Positions 57,472-64,000 of a DNA stretch of 64,000 bases are shown here, piece after piece; the stretch's first letter is position 1, and every line of letters begins with the position of its first letter. The DNA comes from Rutidosis leptorrhynchoides (taxonomy: Eukaryota > Streptophyta > Magnoliopsida > Asterales > Asteraceae), in the NCBI RefSeq assembly GCF_046630445.1, contig NC_092342.1:85505001-85569000 (forward strand). The letters are read 5' to 3'. Below the pieces are notes generated by a model that ran no database searches, was not told the DNA's origin, and saw only the letters and a program-made list of their open reading frames with translations. The position numbers and the translations under genes are program-made.

Positions 57472-58572
57472 TTAAACTCGATCACGTCCTCGTGATCCGC
57501 ACCCACACTTAGAAGTTAGACATCAACCGCGACCGCCCGCCTCGACGCCGAGCATCCAGTCCTTCACTACCCATCACATAATCATCTAAAGATGGCACAA
57601 CTCGCCGTCGATTCTCGCCATTACAACTTTCATCAACCGCTTCAATGTCTAACTCGGGACTTTTTCGAAGACCTTCAAAGTCTTTATTCTCAATTTAAGC
57701 AACACTTGCTCGCTCAATCACACAAATATCGACTCTTCAATCAAACATGTTGCCATTATTCTCACACATGGCATTTACAACACGAAACTCAGTAGTCGAT
57801 TCAACACTTCACACTTCGTGATCATTCTCCATCGGGCCGACTTCCGCTAGCCCGCACGTTCACGTTCACTATATAGGGATTGTACCGAAATCTCCGATAG
57901 CTAACTCCCCCACTTAGGATCTTTAGTCCCGTACAATCACCGCCAAGATCATCGCATCTCGCAAAATTTTAACCTTCCGAATTACAAATGACCGGCCCCA
58001 ACGTTGGTCAATTTCATCATCTCTTCGCAAACAACTCTTGAGGCATTCAAACCTCGACTTCTCAACTAAGTCTAATCTTTGACGTCCGCTAAACGCCATT
58101 ACCACGCGTCATCGTACCCTCGGGTTTCTCATCGACACCCAAGGTCCAAATAATCACCGGAGTCAACACTACACTAGTAGGTATAAGGAAGGCACCTATC
58201 GTCGTGTTATGCAACTCCCGTCAATGCCATCAAGATTTCAACACTCAACCCTTTCGGATTCACACTTGATGCAACACTTCATCTAACGTCTTGAAATCAA
58301 CGAACCAAACGAACTTCATGGTTCAACGCTCGCATCACACTAGCCTCGACCGCTAGTCTCAACTATTTAGGCTGTATAACGAACCTAACATCCTCTCACT
58401 TATCGTCAAGGAGATGCTTGGAAACACCGTCTTATACCCTAACTCACACTTATCTTAACCATTGATACGGCTATCAACAAACTTCAAAACTAGTCAACAC
58501 CCTTGACTTTACTCGCACCCGTACGTGGTCCACGAAAATGCCTCTCGAACGGCATACCACGATCACACACAA
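57472..58572 (-). other. Element 5 internal sequence without coding potential
   Basis: About 1.1 kb, C-rich on the plus strand, between the purine tract and the MULE. Short frames occur on both strands but none resembles protease, RT, RNase H or integrase. Confidence 0.5.
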
Positions 58573-58581
58573 TTAAAAAAA

Positions 58582-59988
<1,407 letters not shown>

Positions 59989-60937
59989 TTAAAAGAAAAG
60001 TGGCAGTCAAGAGTGTACAACACTCACCACACAATCACCAATCGCCATCTTGGTCATCAAAAGTGAGATCAATCGACCTCACTCACCACGTCACATTCGA
60101 TCGCTAACGAACATCGTATCACTAGCTAATATATATTGACACGCCTTGTCAATTTCACCGATCGTACAATTTGCATTATGGTCTCATCACCATATATTTG
60201 GTTAACTATACACAGTCAACCCAAGTCAACACACATCTCTAGACTACACCTAAAAGGCTAGTCGATCATCAAGTGAACTAACTCGAATTTGCTAGTCACT
60301 ACACCGTATGGATAAGTCAAACCGTCTATCCATTTCACGTCCACGCACTTTCGGCCTCGATTACTCAACGAGTAGTGTAACATCGTGCACTGCTATACTA
60401 TAGTGAATCTTAACGGATAACACTAACCTGTACACACTCTTTTGGCCTCGATCGCAACGAGTAGTGTAACATCGCGCCCTGCTACACCATAGTGAATCCT
60501 AATGGATAACACCAACCATCAACACACGCTCTTTTGGCCTCGATCACAATGAGTAGTGTAACATCGCGCCCTGCTACACCATAGTGAGTCCTAACAGATA
60601 ACACTAACCATCAACACCGCGAACAATTAAATCTTACACATAAACGCACAATCGTCCCACTCATTAGGACACTATCGCCACCAATGTCCTACAGGTCTCA
60701 CTCAAGCGAGCTTAACGACCTTTACACCATAACACAAAACGCCTAAGCAACAAAGACTCACGCAGAAGTCAAGGTGTCAAACAAGCAACACACTCTACCG
60801 AGTGCAAATAAAAATCACAGTAGTAGGCCGACCACCCGCTACAATTATCTGCAACGGAGAATAAAATTTAGTTAAGGCCTACACTCACACTACATTTAAC
60901 ACAACAGTATATTATACAAAAACAACATAAATGTACC
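59989..60937 (-). other. Element 5 internal sequence downstream of gag
   Basis: About 950 bp where protease and RT would be expected; none was found. It includes the three-unit tandem repeat at 60353-60620. Confidence 0.5.
60353..60620. repeat. Three-unit tandem repeat of about 91 bp
   Basis: Units begin with GGCCTCGAT at 60353, 60444 and 60536. Each contains ACGAGTAGTGTAACATCG, CTGCTACACCATAGTGAATCC and GATAACACTAACC-like blocks. The last two units are the most similar. The repeat lies just 3' of gag on the element's strand. Confidence 0.8.
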
Positions 60938-61891
60938 TCATCGTCTCCTTATGACGTTCGCCGTCCCTAGCGTGGGACACTCCACTTTGCGATGCCCATT
61001 TCCATGACAATTAAAACACACAACATCGCCATCACCCGATGCCGGGCACTCCCAAAACTTGTGACCTCTTTCGCCAAATTTGAAACATCTAGACGCACTA
61101 GAATTCGATGTTCCTTTCCCCACATTACTCGTACCTTCAATTGCGCTTTTAGTTCTCTTACTCGGAGCGCCATATGAGTCAACCGTTCTCTTACTCGGAA
61201 CATTATTGATCCGCTCCCAAGGATATGGCTCAAAACCCTTAGCCAAGGCAAATAGCTCGGCAAAGGAGTACACTTGCCCAAGACTTATCTTCCCACGTAA
61301 CTCATCGTTTAAAGCCTTACGGAAATCTTGCATCAACAACCTTTCGTTATTTACGTACTCAGGGCAAAATTGCGCCTTAGACATAAAGGTAGCCCGTAGA
61401 GTATTTAGGTCCATAGACCCTTGTCTCAACACGCGTATCTCCTCACGCATTCTTGTCAAGTCGGTTTGCGCTCGAAATTCTTCAATGAATTCTTTCTTAA
61501 AATCGCCCCATGACAAACTCATGAACGGTTCTTCACCGACCGTATCAATTTTACCATCCAACCAGTCTTTCGCACAATCTCGCAACAAACTAGTAGTGAT
61601 TCTCGTTTTCTTGTCCGGAGGACACTCACTTGTACGAAAACATCCTTCGATAGCCGAGATCCAACGAGTACTCACTAATGGATCCAGTTCTCCATGATAC
61701 ATAGGAGGTTTAGTTGCTCGAAACTCCTTGTAAATAAACTCCTTTTTACCGTTACCCTGAGGCTCGATAAGCCTTTTTTCGAACTCTTCTCGAATCGTTT
61801 TCACTTGCTTTGCAACCTCGGCTTCAACTCTAGCCGCAAACTCATCGTTGTTATTTTGCTCCTCACTCGATGCACCTCTTCCCGTCGCCAT
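60938..61891 (-). CDS. gag: Element 5 Gag protein (317 aa)
   Basis: An open frame starting MATGRGASSEEQ (an in-frame ATG ten codons further upstream is possible). The capsid region spans residues about 50-220, with FRATKPPMYHGELDP, STRWISAIEGCF, AKDWLDGK and WGDFKKEFIEEFRAQTD, the pattern of Ty3/gypsy Gag. Near the C-terminus there are two zinc-knuckle positions: CFKFGERGHKFWEC, where the second Cys is Phe, and an intact CFNCHGNGHRKVEC. The protein ends TANVIRRR soon after the second knuckle. Unlike Tekay-A and Tekay-B, gag is not followed by protease in frame. It is the only full-length structural gene in the window without stops. Confidence 0.78.
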   Translation of the reverse strand: MATGRGASSEEQNNNDEFAARVEAEVAKQVKTIREEFEKRLIEPQGNGKKEFIYKEFRATKPPMYHGELDPLVSTRWISAIEGCFRTSECPPDKKTRITTSLLRDCAKDWLDGKIDTVGEEPFMSLSWGDFKKEFIEEFRAQTDLTRMREEIRVLRQGSMDLNTLRATFMSKAQFCPEYVNNERLLMQDFRKALNDELRGKISLGQVYSFAELFALAKGFEPYPWERINNVPSKRTVDSYGAPSKRTKSAIEGTSNVGKGTSNSSASRCFKFGERGHKFWECPASGDGDVVCFNCHGNGHRKVECPTLGTANVIRRR

Positions 61892-62229
61892 TCTAAAGAA
61901 TGCAAGAAACCGATTAAACACGAATGAAAATCAACCATACGCACCAAGCCGCCCCATCTTTCTCGACACTCATCGTACATCACTTGTAAACACGATCTGC
62001 ACCCGTAATAAGGTTTGCAAGTCCTTATTACGCACGCACTTCGTACCAACTCATTACTACAACGACCATCTTGCTCAATGATATAACCCAACACAAACAA
62101 ATATTCTACGAGATATAAACACACGCAAGAATTACATCACAACACAAAGCCACAATCCTAGTTAGTTCACCTACACACTAAGGCACTAACCAAGTCCCCG
62201 TCCGACCCGTTCACCTACAAGTCCTGCAA
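61892..62229 (-). other. Element 5 sequence upstream of gag
   Basis: About 340 bp between the Gag start and the inverted Tekay-A LTR. No PBS or LTR end was found, so the true 5' end of element 5 is probably lost or lies beyond the right edge. Confidence 0.45.
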
Positions 62230-64000
62230 CAAACACATGTTCTATATCTATATGATATGCTAACTTAATGATTTAAAACCTGGAAACACGAAAAACACCG
62301 TAAAACCGGATTTACGCCGTCGTAGTAACACCGCGGGCTGTTTTGGGTTAGTTAATTAAAAACTATGATAAACTTTGATTTAAAAGTTTTTATTTTGAGA
62401 AAATGATTTTTATTATGAACATGAAACTATATCCAAAAATTATGGTTAAACTCAAAGTGGAAGTATGTTTTCTAAAATGGTCATCTAGACGTCGTTCTTT
62501 CGACTGAAATGACTACCTTTACAAAAACGACTTGTAACTTATTTTTCCGACTATAAACCTATACTTTTTCTGTTTATATTCATAAAATAGAGTTCAATAT
62601 GAAACCATAGCAATTTGATTCACTCAAAACGGATTTAAAATGAAGAAGTTATGGGTAAAACAAGATTGGATAATTTTTCTCATTTTAGCTACGTGAAAAT
62701 TGGTAACAAATCTATTCCAACCATAACTTAATCAACTTGTATTGTATATTATGTAATCTTGAGATACCATAGACACGTATACAATGTTTCGACCTATCAT
62801 GTCGACACATCTATATATATTTCGGAACAACCATAGACACTCTATATGTGAATGTTGGAGTTAGCTATACAGGGTTGAGGTTGATTCCAAAATATATATA
62901 GTTTGAGTTGTGATCAATACTGAGATACGTATACACTGGGTCGTGGATTGATTCAAGATAATATTTATCGATTTATTTCTGTACATCTAACTGTGGACAA
63001 CTAGTTGTAGGTTACTAACGAGGACAGCTGACTTAATAAACTTAAAACATCAAAATATATTAAAAGTGTTGTAAATATATTTTTAACATACTTTGATATA
63101 TATGTATATATTGTTATAGGTTCGTGAATCAACCAGTGGCCAAGTCTTACTTCCCGACGAAGTAAAAATCTGTGAAAGTGAGTTATAGTCCCACTTTTAA
63201 AATCTAATATTTTTGGGATGAGAATACATGCAGGTTTTATAAATGATTTACAAAATAGACACAAGTACGTGAAACTACATTCTATGGTTAAATTATCGAA
63301 ATCGAATATGCCCCTTTTTATTAAGTCTGGTAATCTAAGAATTAGGGAACATACACCCTAACTGACGCGAATCCTAAAGATAGATCTATTGGGCCTAACA
63401 AACCCCATCCAAAGTATCGGATGCTTTAGTACTTCGAAATTTATATCATATCCGAAGGGTGTCCCGGAATGATGGGGATATTCTTATATATGCATCTTGT
63501 TAATGTCGGTTACCAGGTGTTCACCATATGAATGATTTTTATCTCTATGTATGGGATGTGTATTGAAATATGAAATCTTGTGGTCTATTATTATGATTTG
63601 ATATATATAGGTTAAACCTATAACTCACCAACATTTTTGTTGACGTTTTAAGCATGTTTATTCTCAAGTGATTATTAAGAGCTTCCGCTGTCGCATACTT
63701 AAATAAGGACGAGATTTGGAGTCCATGCTTGTATGATATTGTGTAAAAACTGAATTCAAGAAACTTATTTTGTTGTAACATATTTGTATTGTAAACCATT
63801 ATGTAATGGTCGTGTGTAAACAGGATATTTTAGATTATCATTATTTGATAATCTACGTAAAGCTTTTTAAAACCTTTATCTATGAAATAAAGGTTATGGT
63901 TTGTTTTAAAAATGAATGCAGTCTTTGAAAAACGTCTCATATAGAGGTCAAAACCTCGCAACGAAATCAATTAATATGGAACGTTTTTAATCAATAAGAA
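62230..64000 (+). repeat. Inverted, truncated Tekay-A-family LTR
   Basis: The plus strand here matches the minus strand of the Tekay-A LTRs, from the region around 15150 (CATGTTCTATATCTATATGATATGC) through to 13350. It runs to within about 12 bases of the expected LTR terminus at the right edge. The left boundary at about 62230 is in the middle of the LTR, so the 5' half is missing. Divergence from the other two LTRs is greater than between them. It is in opposite orientation to Tekay-A. Confidence 0.82.

Noticed and set aside
60353-60620. Regularly spaced repeats, considered as a CRISPR-like array
   Set aside because: They are directly adjacent 91-bp tandem units with no unique spacers, in a plant retrotransposon.

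Overview
This window looks like intergenic heterochromatin of a plant nuclear genome: AT-rich, no intact host gene, and nearly everything assignable to transposable elements. The Ty3/gypsy families present (Athila, and the chromodomain-bearing Tekay/Del chromoviruses), a Copia-type LTR, hAT and Mutator-like DNA transposons and tRNA-derived SINEs are all typical of a flowering plant. The general look of the elements suggests a dicot, perhaps Asteraceae, but that is inference without database support.

Layout. Most elements lie on the minus strand and are nested. (1) 1-7994: the 5' part of an Athila element (Athila-1), running off the left edge inside integrase. (2) 7995-10907 and 26504-33255: two halves of a second Athila (Athila-2), split inside reverse transcriptase. 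(3) 10908-26503: the insertion that splits it, a Tekay-type chromovirus array (Tekay-A) with a remnant LTR, a deleted internal region, a full LTR, a full-length internal region and another full LTR. The array is flanked by a perfect 5-bp target duplication, TCACC. (4) 33256-36974: the 5' LTR and leader of a further LTR element (element 4), apparently interrupted by Athila-2. (5) 37402-49071: a complete Tekay chromovirus (Tekay-B) with two LTRs and the target duplication GCCAA. (6) 49072-55001: unassigned sequence, a Copia-like LTR, a decayed hAT transposase, and two SINE-like elements, one with a perfect 20-bp target duplication. (7) 55002-62229: an LTR element that keeps gag but shows no pol, and carries a roughly 1.4-kb MULE with long inverted repeats. 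(8) 62230-64000: part of a Tekay-A LTR in the opposite orientation.

The most unusual system is Tekay-A. Between its primer-binding site and gag, in sense orientation, it carries two extra open reading frames: an acidic, Glu/Ser-rich protein of 204 aa and an F-box protein of 227 aa. Both are open in the full-length copy although gag-pol there has many nonsense and frameshift mutations, and broken relatives of both lie in the neighbouring partial copy. Tekay-B has a different acidic Ser/Asp-rich frame in the same pre-gag position. A virus-like element that carries an F-box gene could in principle recruit host SCF ubiquitin ligase; that role is inference only.

A second pattern concerns LTR promoters. 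In both Athila LTRs a pair of CCATGCGATCGCATGG-like palindromes sits 22-23 bp upstream of a TATA box, and two unrelated LTRs in the window carry their own clusters of short GC-rich near-palindromes. None of the autonomous elements appears intact: decay is mostly by TGG, CGA and CAA codons turning into stops, as expected from deamination of methylated DNA.
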